Shown here in pieces: positions 7,832 through 15,549 of a stretch of 34,724 bases of DNA. The stretch is from Nitrososphaerales archaeon (GTDB taxonomy: Archaea > Thermoproteota > Nitrososphaeria > Nitrososphaerales > UBA213), in contig JAWCSA010000006.1 of the NCBI GenBank assembly GCA_038868975.1, positions 1-34,724 on the forward strand, in the 5' to 3' direction. Made by a program: the position numbers and the translations under genes. The notes below the pieces were generated by a model. It did no database searches and was not told where the DNA came from. It saw nothing but the letters and a program-made list of their open reading frames with translations. The first letter of the stretch is position 1; each line of letters opens with the position of its first letter.

Positions 7832-8634
7832 TGTAGAGTGCAAGAATTTATGTCCTAAAAGCGTGCAACAGTTTATGTCCGCTTTCACCAGGCACGCTCC
7901 GGTGAGAAAATATGGTGAAAGCAACTATGGACATAAGAACGAAAGCAGTTCTGCTCTACACGGAGGGCTTGAAGCAGGCTAGCGAGATATGTAGTGTGTA
8001 TGGAATATCTGATAGAACTCTCAGGCGATGGACCAGGCTGTACGAATCTGAAGGACTGCGAGGATTACAGCCAAAGAAGACAGGGCCAAAACATGCAACC
8101 AACCATTCTATCCCATATTCAGTGGAAGAAAGGATACTGAAACTCAAGCAGAAGCATCCATCGTGGGGCGCAAGGCGGATAAAGTACCAATATGATTTAC
8201 CCTGCCCCTGGAAGACTGTCCACAACGTTATCAAGAGACACAGGATGCTTGTAAGGGTCAAGCCGAAGCCCCAACCCTCCAAGCGGTTCCAGCGGAAGCA
8301 TGTTGATTCTATGTGGCAGTGAGACACCTTCCAGTTCCGTATTTCAGGCGTGGGAAAGGTGTATGTTACAGGATTCACAGATGACCGCTCGCGTTATCGG
8401 GTTGTATCATGTGTCTACCTGCGCAAGGGGAAGGAGGAAGCGATTGATGCTCTGCATAATGCGCTGAAGAAGGGAAGGGTTCCGAGGGAGATCTATCTAG
8501 ATAATGCAAAGCAGTTCATAGCAGAGGAGTTCAGGGAAGAGCTTTCAAAGAATCACATCAAACCGATCTATGGCAAGCCATACCATCCAAGAGGAAGAGA
8601 GAAGATAGAAGGGTATCACAAGGCCCTCTACAGG
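7832..8634 (+). mobile_element. IS481-like element, copy 1, right end lost
   Basis: The left end TGTAGAGTGCAA at 7832 is the same as the left end of the copy at 27586. Similarity to that copy runs to 8634 (CTCTACAGG) and stops abruptly; the last 220 or so bases, including the right terminal repeat, are absent. Just inside the left end are repeated TTTATGTCC motifs (TTTATGTCCTAAAAGCG, TTTATGTCCGCTTTC), probably transposase-binding sites. The left end cuts a DDE transposase gene. Lacking one end, this copy cannot move by itself. Confidence 0.85.
7912..8634 (+). pseudogene. IS481-family transposase, in-frame TGA and truncated
   Basis: The first 136 codons encode the N-terminal helix-turn-helix region (SEICSVYGISDRTLRRW, then GARRIKYQYDLPCPWKTV) and stop at TGA 8320-8322. 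The same frame continues at once into the rve/DDE core: DTFQF with the first catalytic Asp, TGFTDDRSRY, and IYLDNAKQF with the second Asp. KIEGYHKALYR with the Glu is the last part, after which the gene is cut at 8634. The TGA lies directly before the first catalytic Asp codon. The other copy carries the same TGA, so it is older than the duplication or is read through. Confidence 0.8.
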
Positions 8635-8683
8635 TAGGGCAAATCTGGCAAAGTTTAAAGCCTTTTGGGGCAAGAATAGTGCC

Positions 8684-9706
8684 GTGATCAAACCTGCGCT
8701 GAAGAAATTACTCATAGATGCATCTGTTAACAAGAGATCGGCATGGGCTATAGTGAGGGATGGCGTTGTAGCCGAATTTTCCATAGCTGGTGATGACAAA
8801 CCAGTACGCACGTTAGATAACAATACACTAACTGTAGAGTCTTCCAAGGCACGCCTTCAGATAATTTTCAGTGAAGATATTAAACCAATAGTTGCAGAAA
8901 CTGCAGCTTACAGATGTTCTCCTTGGGTACAATGTGTCTATCTATGTATTCCCGAACAAGTAGCACGAATGTCTGGGCGTAAAGTGTTAACGCATTTGGG
9001 TTCGTGGGAGAATGGATATGGAGAGCTCTGGGATCTGGGAGTAGGAAACGACAGTCTTGATGCGTGTGTTATTGTGCGCGATACTGAGACGCATCAAAAG
9101 CTGAAGGAAAAGGAAGGGCGTTATATCATCGACGATTCAGAATTTCTAAAAGAAATAATCAGGTTGTCGCCTCCACGATTGTTCAGGACAAAGTTCGCTC
9201 ATATTATGGTAAAGCAGAGAATACCAAGCAATGGTGAGAATGTAGATGGTCCTCATACACATCTTCTCCCTTCGATAATTCGTGATGGTATACATTTTCC
9301 TGTACCGATACCAGAGAATATGCGTTCTTTGATTCAGGTAGACCCCTTTGGTTCTGTCATTGATGGAAATGGAGATTATTACGAGTGGAAAGGTTTTGAA
9401 AGAGACGATTTCCAGTCCCTTTTGCATGAGTATGCAGAGAACGGCTATATGCGCACGAAGCAAAATTTGAGAGAGAAAATAATTTACTTGTTGGAAAAGA
9501 ATGATATCCAATCAACAGTTCAAGAATATTCTAACAATAACAAACAAGATATTATGCGAATAATAATAGCTCAGCTAGTCTGTGATAAGCAGCTGAATAT
9601 AGAAGTAAGGAAGGAGGCGTTATTCATGCTTGATCATCTAAAAGCTATCAATTTGTATGGATTAAAGCAATGGGCCCAAAAAATATCGCCAGAACTTCTG
9701 AAATAG
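8684..9706 (+). CDS. Conserved-looking protein, unknown function
   Basis: This 340-aa soluble protein has no signal or membrane segment. Start GTG 8684 fits a leaderless transcript from TATA-like AGTTTAAAG (8652-8660), which lies just outside the IS remnant. Visible landmarks are a beta-rich N-terminus (AWAIVRDGVVAEFSI), LGSWENGYGELWDLGVGNDS, a central PHTHLLP motif after NGENVDG that could hold a metal, and a helical C-terminal half. I do not recognise the family with confidence. It is convergent with the DUF4443 gene at the end of the corrinoid/iron-type ABC operon, so a link to that transport system is possible but unproven. Confidence 0.6.
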   Translation: MIKPALKKLLIDASVNKRSAWAIVRDGVVAEFSIAGDDKPVRTLDNNTLTVESSKARLQIIFSEDIKPIVAETAAYRCSPWVQCVYLCIPEQVARMSGRKVLTHLGSWENGYGELWDLGVGNDSLDACVIVRDTETHQKLKEKEGRYIIDDSEFLKEIIRLSPPRLFRTKFAHIMVKQRIPSNGENVDGPHTHLLPSIIRDGIHFPVPIPENMRSLIQVDPFGSVIDGNGDYYEWKGFERDDFQSLLHEYAENGYMRTKQNLREKIIYLLEKNDIQSTVQEYSNNNKQDIMRIIIAQLVCDKQLNIEVRKEALFMLDHLKAINLYGLKQWAQKISPELLK

Positions 9707-9751
9707 TGGAATCAGGATTAATTCAGTAATACGTCCCAGTTCATAAAACTA

Positions 9752-10402
9752 TCAAATATGCTTCTCATGATTCATTACAGTTGAAAGTGCTGCGTTCTTT
9801 GCAGCAAGTTCTGCCGTCCTTTCATCTCCAGCACTGCCTATTATTATGACATCATCCTCTTCTGGCTTTAATTTTTCGATTAATAATCTGCGTATATGTG
9901 GTTCTTTCTTCAACGAGTCATGACTTCTACCAGGCATTACAAACTTATCATCTTTGAATAATAAAGTGGTAGCACCCAAGGCTCCCATTTTTACCGCAGC
10001 ATCTCTTTGTTCTATTCCTGACTTGACTGTAAAGCCGAACTCTTTCAGCAGAACTACATGATTAAATTTACCGAGTCCAATGGAGCACTTTGGAACGCTT
10101 GTCTCTGCAGAAATCGAGGAGGAGAATTCTACACATATTGCCTTTCCCTTACTTGTTAGCTTCATTCCGGCCTTCGTAGTTTCTATCAAATTGTTCATCT
10201 TCAGGTGTTTTACCAGTGTTTTGATAGAGCCTTCTCCAAGTGCTAATTCTTGGCACAATAAGGCTCTACTTGCACGTCCATTATTTTCTATCAGCTGCAG
10301 TGCTTTGAATACGTGTACCACATTGAAGGAAAGAACTCTGCTTGGCGCATATCTGCTTGCAACTTTCATGAGGGCTTTAACATACATGTGCATGTACTCC
10401 AC
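9752..10402 (-). CDS. Winged-helix regulator with DUF4443-type C-terminal domain
   Basis: A protein of up to 216 aa. Residues about 25-95 form a winged helix (VVHVFKALQLIENNG, RALLCQELALGEGSIKTLV, KHLKMNNLIETTKAG, LTSKGKAI). Residues about 100-210 resemble the archaeal DUF4443 domain, with GLGKFNHVVLLK, EQRDAAVKMGALGATTLLF and a closing DDVIIIGSAGDERTAEL. The start may be GTG 10402 or, more likely, ATG 10393. The gene lies 30 bp after the ATPase stop on the same strand, so it may be the last gene of the importer operon, although a TATA-like AAATAAATG is present near 10430-10440. It is a candidate ligand-responsive regulator of the importer. Confidence 0.7.
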   Translation of the reverse strand: MEYMHMYVKALMKVASRYAPSRVLSFNVVHVFKALQLIENNGRASRALLCQELALGEGSIKTLVKHLKMNNLIETTKAGMKLTSKGKAICVEFSSSISAETSVPKCSIGLGKFNHVVLLKEFGFTVKSGIEQRDAAVKMGALGATTLLFKDDKFVMPGRSHDSLKKEPHIRRLLIEKLKPEEDDVIIIGSAGDERTAELAAKNAALSTVMNHEKHI

Positions 10403-10431
10403 CTATATGATGAGCATCTAACCTTGAACAT

Positions 10432-11604
10432 TTATTTGTATGCTATAAGTTTGCCTACTTGATTCTCCAAGAATATGGCAAGATCATTTATCAAACCATT
10501 TTCTACTTTCATATCCTTGCCATAAATATTCAAAACTTCCTCAGAATCCCTAACGGAGAATATTGTCATATTATTGTGATTTGAAAGATTTTTTATCAAC
10601 TCCAGATTCTGTAAATTATGTTTTCCTATAGGAAATCCACTATCAATCAATATCCTTATTTCTGATAGATCTGATATAACATTCGATATCATGTACGATG
10701 GTATCGGTTCGAACGATGGAACGCTGTAAGTTTTCACGTTCATAGTTTTGGCCAAATGAAAATCCAGATCATTTTCTTGTAATATTCCAGTTGAAAACGA
10801 ATAGCCTTTCCTAACAAGTAACCTCAAAATAGGAATACCAGTTCCCGCCCCACTAACTACATGAATGTATCTCATGGACATGTCACCACATCTTAGTTCA
10901 AGTGCACCGAACGTATTACTCCAAGTGGCCATTTTGATACCATACACATTATCCATTAGCGAGTCATGGAAAATTTCTTCAGGCGCTCCAATGCCTCTTA
11001 TGGCACCATCTTCAAGAACTATGACATTATCAGCTATTCTGTATGTTAATTCTATCTCATGCATTGAGGCTATTATAGCGATATTTTGTGTTCTTGCAAG
11101 CTCCTTTAGTTTCAGCAAAATCTCGACTCTGGATTTCGCATCAAGATGAGTAGCAGGTTCGTCTAAGATTAACACTTTGGGTGCTTGCGCCAATGCTCTT
11201 GCGATTAATACTCTCTGTTTCTGTCCATCGCTTAATTCATTGAACTTGCTTTCCAGCAAGTGCTCCACTTCCATCATCGTGGCTGAATCCGCAATCAGTT
11301 TTTTGTCATCTATTGTCAGCTTGCCTAGAAGACCCTGATATGGATACCTGCCCAATGTTATTAGTTCCCTTACGGTCATATTGAACGGATAAACTCTGTC
11401 CGAAAGTACAGTGGATCTTAATCTTGCTACATCTAGTTCATGCAGTTCTGTTACATCTTGTTCTCCAATAAGGATTGCACCCTTTACTGGTTTCAGTATC
11501 TTAGCTAAACATTTCAATAGCGTGGATTTACCTGAACCGTTGGGACCAATCAGCGCTACAAATAAACCGTTTTTTACATCAAGATCTATTGATTTGAGTA
11601 TCAT
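10432..11604 (-). CDS. btuD: ABC importer ATPase, BtuD-like with extra C-terminal domain
   Basis: This 390-aa protein has an ABC ATPase at residues 1-240: Walker A GPNGSGKST, signature LSDGQKQRV (Asp in place of the second Ser/Gly), Walker B KVLILDEPATHLD, and a switch His in ASMHEIEL. Residues about 245-390 form the extra domain seen in archaeal BtuD-type ATPases (IHVVSGAGTGIPILRLL, NLELIKNLS). It powers import of a corrinoid or iron chelate. The frame stays open 18 codons upstream of ATG 11604 and encodes the expected first strand and A-loop (IKAHDLWFGYSSAK), but no ATG, GTG or TTG occurs there before a TGA. The true start is therefore doubtful. Confidence 0.8.
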   Translation of the reverse strand: MILKSIDLDVKNGLFVALIGPNGSGKSTLLKCLAKILKPVKGAILIGEQDVTELHELDVARLRSTVLSDRVYPFNMTVRELITLGRYPYQGLLGKLTIDDKKLIADSATMMEVEHLLESKFNELSDGQKQRVLIARALAQAPKVLILDEPATHLDAKSRVEILLKLKELARTQNIAIIASMHEIELTYRIADNVIVLEDGAIRGIGAPEEIFHDSLMDNVYGIKMATWSNTFGALELRCGDMSMRYIHVVSGAGTGIPILRLLVRKGYSFSTGILQENDLDFHLAKTMNVKTYSVPSFEPIPSYMISNVISDLSEIRILIDSGFPIGKHNLQNLELIKNLSNHNNMTIFSVRDSEEVLNIYGKDMKVENGLINDLAIFLENQVGKLIAYK

Positions 11605-11642
11605 CTTTGCTGAGGAATAACCAAACCACAGATCGTGTGCTT

Positions 11643-12683
11643 TTATTGAGATAGAGCCTCACCCTTTTTTCGTATCAGTATAGAAATGATTAACGGTGCA
11701 CCGATTACTGCTGTTATAGAACTTATCGGCAAATCTATTGGAGGCATTATTATTCGTGCAACAATATCAGCTCCTCCAGTGATCAAGGCTCCGAAGATAG
11801 CAGAAACTGGAATAATTATTCTATGAGAGCCCGAACGCGTTGTAAGTCTAGCCAAGTATGGTCCAGCAATTCCTATAAAGCCAACTGGCCCTGCCGTTGC
11901 TATCACTACAGCCGATAGAACACTTGATAGAATCACAACTTTATTTCGTAAAGATTTGCTTCTTACTCCTATGCTCGTAGCATATCCTTCGCCCAAGAGA
12001 GAGGCGTCAAGGCTTTTGTAGATTGTGTAGCTAGCTAGTATAGTTGACGGAATTATTATGTAAAGATAATTCAGCGCACTCCATGTTATGCCCGAAAAAC
12101 TTCCGAGCGTCCAAGTGTAAAAGACCTGCAGGTTAGCTGCCTCAGCCATTATGCCTAGTACACTAATCATTGACGATAAAACGAAACTTATCATCAGGCC
12201 AACAAGCAAGAGTGTGGTTGTATTGGAAAGTGCGGGAATTATGGCCATAATTACAAGCATTGTTAGGATTGCTCCAGCAAAAGATGCGATGAATATAGCT
12301 TCTAGGCTTTGCGAATAAAGTTGAAAACCTAGACTTATACCCCCCATTATTAGCAGTGCGACTGCCAGCGACGCACCAGATGATATGCCTAAAATTGAAT
12401 CACTGGCAAGTGGATTTCTAAATAATGCTTGCAGCAAAGTTCCAGCAACCGCCAATCCTGCACCGCCAATTATTGCTGCTAACGTTCGTGGAATCCGTAT
12501 CTTCCAAATTATATTCTCCATCACACTGTCTTGGCACTTCCCAGTAAAGCATGACACAGTATTCTCAAGCGAATATTTTACAGAGCCCAGACTCAATCCA
12601 CCAAATACTATCAATGGGATCAAGATGATTGCTATGACCACAAAATATGAATGGTTTTTCTGCTGTAACAGCATGCTAATCAC
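11643..12683 (-). CDS. btuC: FecCD/BtuC-type ABC permease
   Basis: A protein of about 346 aa with roughly ten membrane segments, the usual length of the FecCD family. Family landmarks are WKIRIPRTLAAIIGGAGLAV near residue 60, LFRNPLASDSILGISSGASL, GPVGFIGIAGPYLARL, and a C-terminal GGADIVARIIMPPIDLP followed by GAPLIISILIRKKG. The dimer forms the channel for a corrinoid or iron-chelate complex. GTG 12683 overlaps the stop of the binding-protein gene; ATG 12674 is an alternative start. The ATPase coding sequence follows with overlap or nearly so, giving a tightly coupled operon. Confidence 0.88.
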   Translation of the reverse strand: MISMLLQQKNHSYFVVIAIILIPLIVFGGLSLGSVKYSLENTVSCFTGKCQDSVMENIIWKIRIPRTLAAIIGGAGLAVAGTLLQALFRNPLASDSILGISSGASLAVALLIMGGISLGFQLYSQSLEAIFIASFAGAILTMLVIMAIIPALSNTTTLLLVGLMISFVLSSMISVLGIMAEAANLQVFYTWTLGSFSGITWSALNYLYIIIPSTILASYTIYKSLDASLLGEGYATSIGVRSKSLRNKVVILSSVLSAVVIATAGPVGFIGIAGPYLARLTTRSGSHRIIIPVSAIFGALITGGADIVARIIMPPIDLPISSITAVIGAPLIISILIRKKGEALSQ

Positions 12684-13791
12684 AAGCTACTTTCTTGAAC
12701 TGTTTCAATTCGTGAGTTTTGAATTCATCAGGATGCAGGATCGCAGCCATGTCACTCATATAATCATCAACTCTGTCGACCCTTTGCCAGTACCAAGGTT
12801 GGAATGCGTATACATTGCATGCTTGAATCGGATGAAGTGCTTTCAATAAAGGAGATGCTGCTAGTATTTCACTAGTGCTATTAACTATATCAGAATAGAT
12901 AAGCACATCAGCACCGCCTGCACGCGAAATAAGTTCTTCTAGACTTATCTGTGCAGAACCAGTTCCAGCTACATCACTAAAAATATAGTTGCCATTAGCC
13001 ATATTGATTATTTTGCCGGCGTAACTTTCCGCTTTAGGGATGTATACTGTGCCACGGAATACAGCTGCCCAAAGAACATCAGGTTTATCAAGTTTTGACA
13101 CACTCTGCGATATCTCAAGGGTCTTAGTTTTTGCTTCAGTGTATATTGCAGCTGCCTTATCTTCATCATTAGTGAAAAGTGAAAAGAATTTTATCCATTC
13201 GAAATAACCTAAAGGATCATCCTCGAGCCATTCTGAATTAACGACATAGTCTATGCCTAGTTCATCGAGTTTCTTTGCATGTTCCTCCCATAAACCAGTC
13301 CCTCCTATAAGAATAACTAGATCTGGTTCTAATGCTACGATTTCATCATAATTGGGATTGTTGCTGGGTCCAACATCTTTTATTCTTCCATTTTTCAGAC
13401 CGTCTTTGATGCTGTCTATGTACCACTCATAATTTCTTCCCCATGCCACACCTACGACCTTGTCAGAAATCCCCAATCGGTCTATGAATGCTGCATGGGT
13501 CGAGGAGAATATTACCATCCTGCTGACAGGAACTTTGATCGTATCGTCTGACTTTATTTCAGAATTTGAGGTCAGTGTAAGGGTTCTGTTAGCACCATCT
13601 ATCAAGATCTTGTTGTCATCGATATAAGATACTTGGAACTTCTTTGCCTGCTCCAGTTTGAGTGGTGTGCTAAGTATCTTTGCGTCATTTGTTGGTTGTG
13701 GATATTGGGATCGTTGATACATGATTATAGACGTAATTGATATGGCAACAATTATTGCAGTAACAATTAGGATTCTTGGCTTGGTATCCAT
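12676..13791 (-). CDS. btuF: Membrane-anchored binding protein of corrinoid/iron-chelate ABC importer
   Basis: This 371-aa protein has one N-terminal hydrophobic segment (residues about 8-24), likely an uncleaved anchor. A linker leads to a class III periplasmic-binding (PBP2/BtuF/FepB) fold: VPVSRMVIFSSTHAAFIDRL, VGVAWGRNYEW, YDEIVALEPDLVILIGG, LISRAGGADVLIYSD, and a C-terminal WYWQRVDRVDDYMSDM. It captures the substrate outside the cell and hands it to BtuC. Corrinoid rather than siderophore is favoured by the BtuD type, but the substrate cannot be read from sequence. ATG 13791 sits about 25 bp from a TATA box next to a palindromic operator, so it is probably leaderless and repressible. Confidence 0.82.
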   Translation of the reverse strand: MDTKPRILIVTAIIVAISITSIIMYQRSQYPQPTNDAKILSTPLKLEQAKKFQVSYIDDNKILIDGANRTLTLTSNSEIKSDDTIKVPVSRMVIFSSTHAAFIDRLGISDKVVGVAWGRNYEWYIDSIKDGLKNGRIKDVGPSNNPNYDEIVALEPDLVILIGGTGLWEEHAKKLDELGIDYVVNSEWLEDDPLGYFEWIKFFSLFTNDEDKAAAIYTEAKTKTLEISQSVSKLDKPDVLWAAVFRGTVYIPKAESYAGKIINMANGNYIFSDVAGTGSAQISLEELISRAGGADVLIYSDIVNSTSEILAASPLLKALHPIQACNVYAFQPWYWQRVDRVDDYMSDMAAILHPDEFKTHELKQFKKVACD

Positions 13792-13815
13792 TCAGTGCTG
13801 AGTAATCATGGAATT

Positions 13816-13843
13816 ATTTAAATGCTTGGATAGTCCATCCAAG
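13816..13843 (-). promoter_or_regulatory. TATA box plus TTGGAT-N5-ATCCAA operator for btuF operon
   Basis: ATTTAAAT at 13816-13823 is a TATA box 25 bp before the btuF start. One base further upstream lies a perfect palindrome, CTTGGAT-AGTCC-ATCCAAG (13825-13843), overlapping where the BRE and TFB would bind. A protein on this site should block initiation. The layout mirrors that of the pilin promoter on the other side. Confidence 0.7.
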
Positions 13844-13854
13844 CTTGTATGACT

Positions 13855-13882
13855 GTTGGATAAACCATCCAAGACTTTAAAT
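13855..13882 (+). promoter_or_regulatory. TTGGAT-N5-ATCCAA operator plus TATA box for pilin gene
   Basis: The palindrome TTGGAT-AAACC-ATCCAA (within 13855-13873) is followed two bases later by the TATA box TTTAAAT (13876-13882), which lies 25 bp before the pilin ATG at 13907. The two palindromes are centred 30 bp apart, close to three helical turns, so two dimers would sit on the same face of the DNA. Confidence 0.7.
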
Positions 13883-13906
13883 GCAACCACAGTGAGAGGT
13901 ATTGCA

Positions 13907-14680
13907 ATGAAGAATAATACGATGCACGCAAAAAGAAAAGGTCTTAGCTCCTTGCTAGCTACAGTGATATTGATTGCGGTAACAGTAGTGGCTGGTGGAG
14001 CCGTATACGGTATCTATACCCAAGGCGCTGGTGTGGCAGGCAATGTCAACATCATTACAGTTGGGGACATAAACATGGTTGCTACTCAAGATCATGGAAG
14101 CTTTTCGATGACAATAAAGAACGGAGGAAACAATGCTTGGAAATCGGTCGCAATAAATGCATTCAAGGGACAGTTACCAGCGGCCATATTCTACCGACCT
14201 ATAACTTGGTCAGCCAGTGGTACGTCACATGGTGGAATAGATCCAGTGTTTCCCAGCAACATAGTTGATTTGAAACCTGGTGACAATAACGGAGGGCTGA
14301 TAGGCATTGGAAATCTGATTTCATACAGTACAACCAATCCAGTTTTCTGGGGACCTGCCCCATTTGGGCTCACACTTCGGCCAAGCGCTTTGTGCGCTAA
14401 CGTTCCGAATGATATGGCAGCTGTCTCCTTCATCGATACTGATGGCAACTGTACCAATGGAATTCAATCATATGTGGGGAAAAAGATCGAGCCGATACAG
14501 CCAGGTGGCACCATTTCTCCAGCTGCATTTGTCCTGACCAAGCCAATCCTTGATTCGTCTGGAAACCCACTTTTTGAACACGACACCGTAACCAAAGGCG
14601 ACACCATAGTGATCAGCATAATCGTCGAAACTGTTGATGGGAGCAAAACGCAAAAAGAAGTACCAGTGAAGGTATTATGA
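13907..14680 (+). CDS. Type IV prepilin-like protein (archaeal class III signal)
   Basis: This 257-aa protein starts with the class III prepilin signal: KRKGLSSLLATVILIAVT, with cleavage by the prepilin peptidase expected after the Gly of KRKG, then a hydrophobic helix that packs in the fibre. The remaining roughly 210 residues are an extracellular beta-rich head with two or so cysteines. Start ATG 13907 is chosen because the TATA box at 13876-13882 fits it; the longer frame from 13856 overlaps the operator. Close relatives in the locus are 19784-20638 (same order of motifs, TVDG near the C-terminus). It is probably a major pilin, co-regulated with the divergent importer. Confidence 0.85.
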   Translation: MKNNTMHAKRKGLSSLLATVILIAVTVVAGGAVYGIYTQGAGVAGNVNIITVGDINMVATQDHGSFSMTIKNGGNNAWKSVAINAFKGQLPAAIFYRPITWSASGTSHGGIDPVFPSNIVDLKPGDNNGGLIGIGNLISYSTTNPVFWGPAPFGLTLRPSALCANVPNDMAAVSFIDTDGNCTNGIQSYVGKKIEPIQPGGTISPAAFVLTKPILDSSGNPLFEHDTVTKGDTIVISIIVETVDGSKTQKEVPVKVL

Positions 14681-14717
14681 GCGTGAACTCCTCTACAGTA
14701 AGCTATCTTCCTTCCTC

Positions 14718-14724
14718 TTTTTTT
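14718..14724 (+). terminator. T-run after pilin gene
   Basis: Seven consecutive T about 40 bases after the pilin stop, preceded by a pyrimidine-rich stretch. It is consistent with archaeal T-tract termination. Confidence 0.35.
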
Positions 14725-14732
14725 GATCCTGT

Positions 14733-14757
14733 CGTCTCTTCCGATCTAATAGAGACG
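14733..14757. promoter_or_regulatory. 7-bp inverted repeat upstream of the TFB operon
   Basis: CGTCTCT (14733-14739) and AGAGACG (14751-14757) are perfect inverted arms with an 11-base spacer. They lie between the pilin T-run and the likely TFB promoter (TTAAATAAATT, about 14818-14828). They could be a hairpin belonging to the pilin 3' end or an operator for the regulatory operon. Confidence 0.35.
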
Positions 14758-14862
14758 TTACGTCGTTTCAAACTGCTTATAAGAGGAAATTATCATGATC
14801 ATAGATACAAAAGATCGTTAAATAAATTGTTAGGGGTGACTAATTAGGGGAGCCTAAGTTCT

Positions 14863-15549
14863 ATGAGCGTCTTGTGTGGAGAGTGCATGATCACCGCTGC
14901 CGAAGTGGATGGCGAATACACATGTGTGAAATGCGGTAGAGTATTTGGATCAGTAGAGGTTGCAGGGATGGAGGAGATACGATCCCATTACATATCCCAT
15001 GCAGAATATGGCGCGAAACAAATTAGCAAATATGCTAACAAGCTAGTTACCTGCCTTAACCTACCAGACTTTGCGCTTGAAACCATAATCAGGGTTGCAA
15101 ATGAACTAACGGAAGCAAAGGTAACACAAAAGCAGGCATTATTGTTTGCAACCTTGTATGCTTGCAGGGAGTATAATATTCCAAGGCTTTTAGGAAATAT
15201 TCTAGATGCAATGCGAGAGGTATATGGAACTGAAATTGCAAAATCATCTGCATCGCTACTAAAGATGCTTAACAAAATTGCAAAGAAGGCCTACGAGTTT
15301 GGCTACAAGATCAGATCACCAGACAAGCATTACTACCTGAAAGCGTATTTAGCTAAAATTCAGAGTTTGGTAATAAATGACACTAGCAGCGAGTATTACG
15401 AGTATCTTAGAAGCCGTGCCTTCAAGGCAATAGAAAGGTTTGACACAAGGGATGCGAGTTACGCTGCAAAGAATGCAATAATCTGCAACACATGCAGGGC
15501 TTTGCAGTGGAAACTCCAAAGAGTCTTGGCAGGAGATCTAAATGTCTGA
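14863..15549 (+). CDS. TFB-like (TFIIB) transcription factor paralogue
   Basis: This 228-aa protein has the TFB layout in a short form. A zinc ribbon at residues about 5-24 uses CGEC and CVKC. A reduced linker lacks a clear B-reader motif, and two cyclin-like repeats follow (about 55-130: FALETIIRVANELTEAKVTQ, ALLFATLYACREYNIPRL; about 130-220). Standard TFB has about 300 residues, so this is a divergent paralogue that may direct RNA polymerase to special promoters, here presumably pilus genes. It overlaps the ParB-like gene by 8 bp, so the two are made together. It could alternatively act as an anti-initiation decoy. Confidence 0.75.
   Translation: MSVLCGECMITAAEVDGEYTCVKCGRVFGSVEVAGMEEIRSHYISHAEYGAKQISKYANKLVTCLNLPDFALETIIRVANELTEAKVTQKQALLFATLYACREYNIPRLLGNILDAMREVYGTEIAKSSASLLKMLNKIAKKAYEFGYKIRSPDKHYYLKAYLAKIQSLVINDTSSEYYEYLRSRAFKAIERFDTRDASYAAKNAIICNTCRALQWKLQRVLAGDLNV

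Noticed and set aside
8311-8352. TGA as a sense codon in this organism
   Set aside because: TGA plainly ends several intact genes in the window (for example at 5019, 15549, 22703 and 32374).
9146-9511. 121-codon minus-strand frame inside the 340-aa gene
   Set aside because: Shadow of the plus-strand gene; low protein likeness and no start signals.
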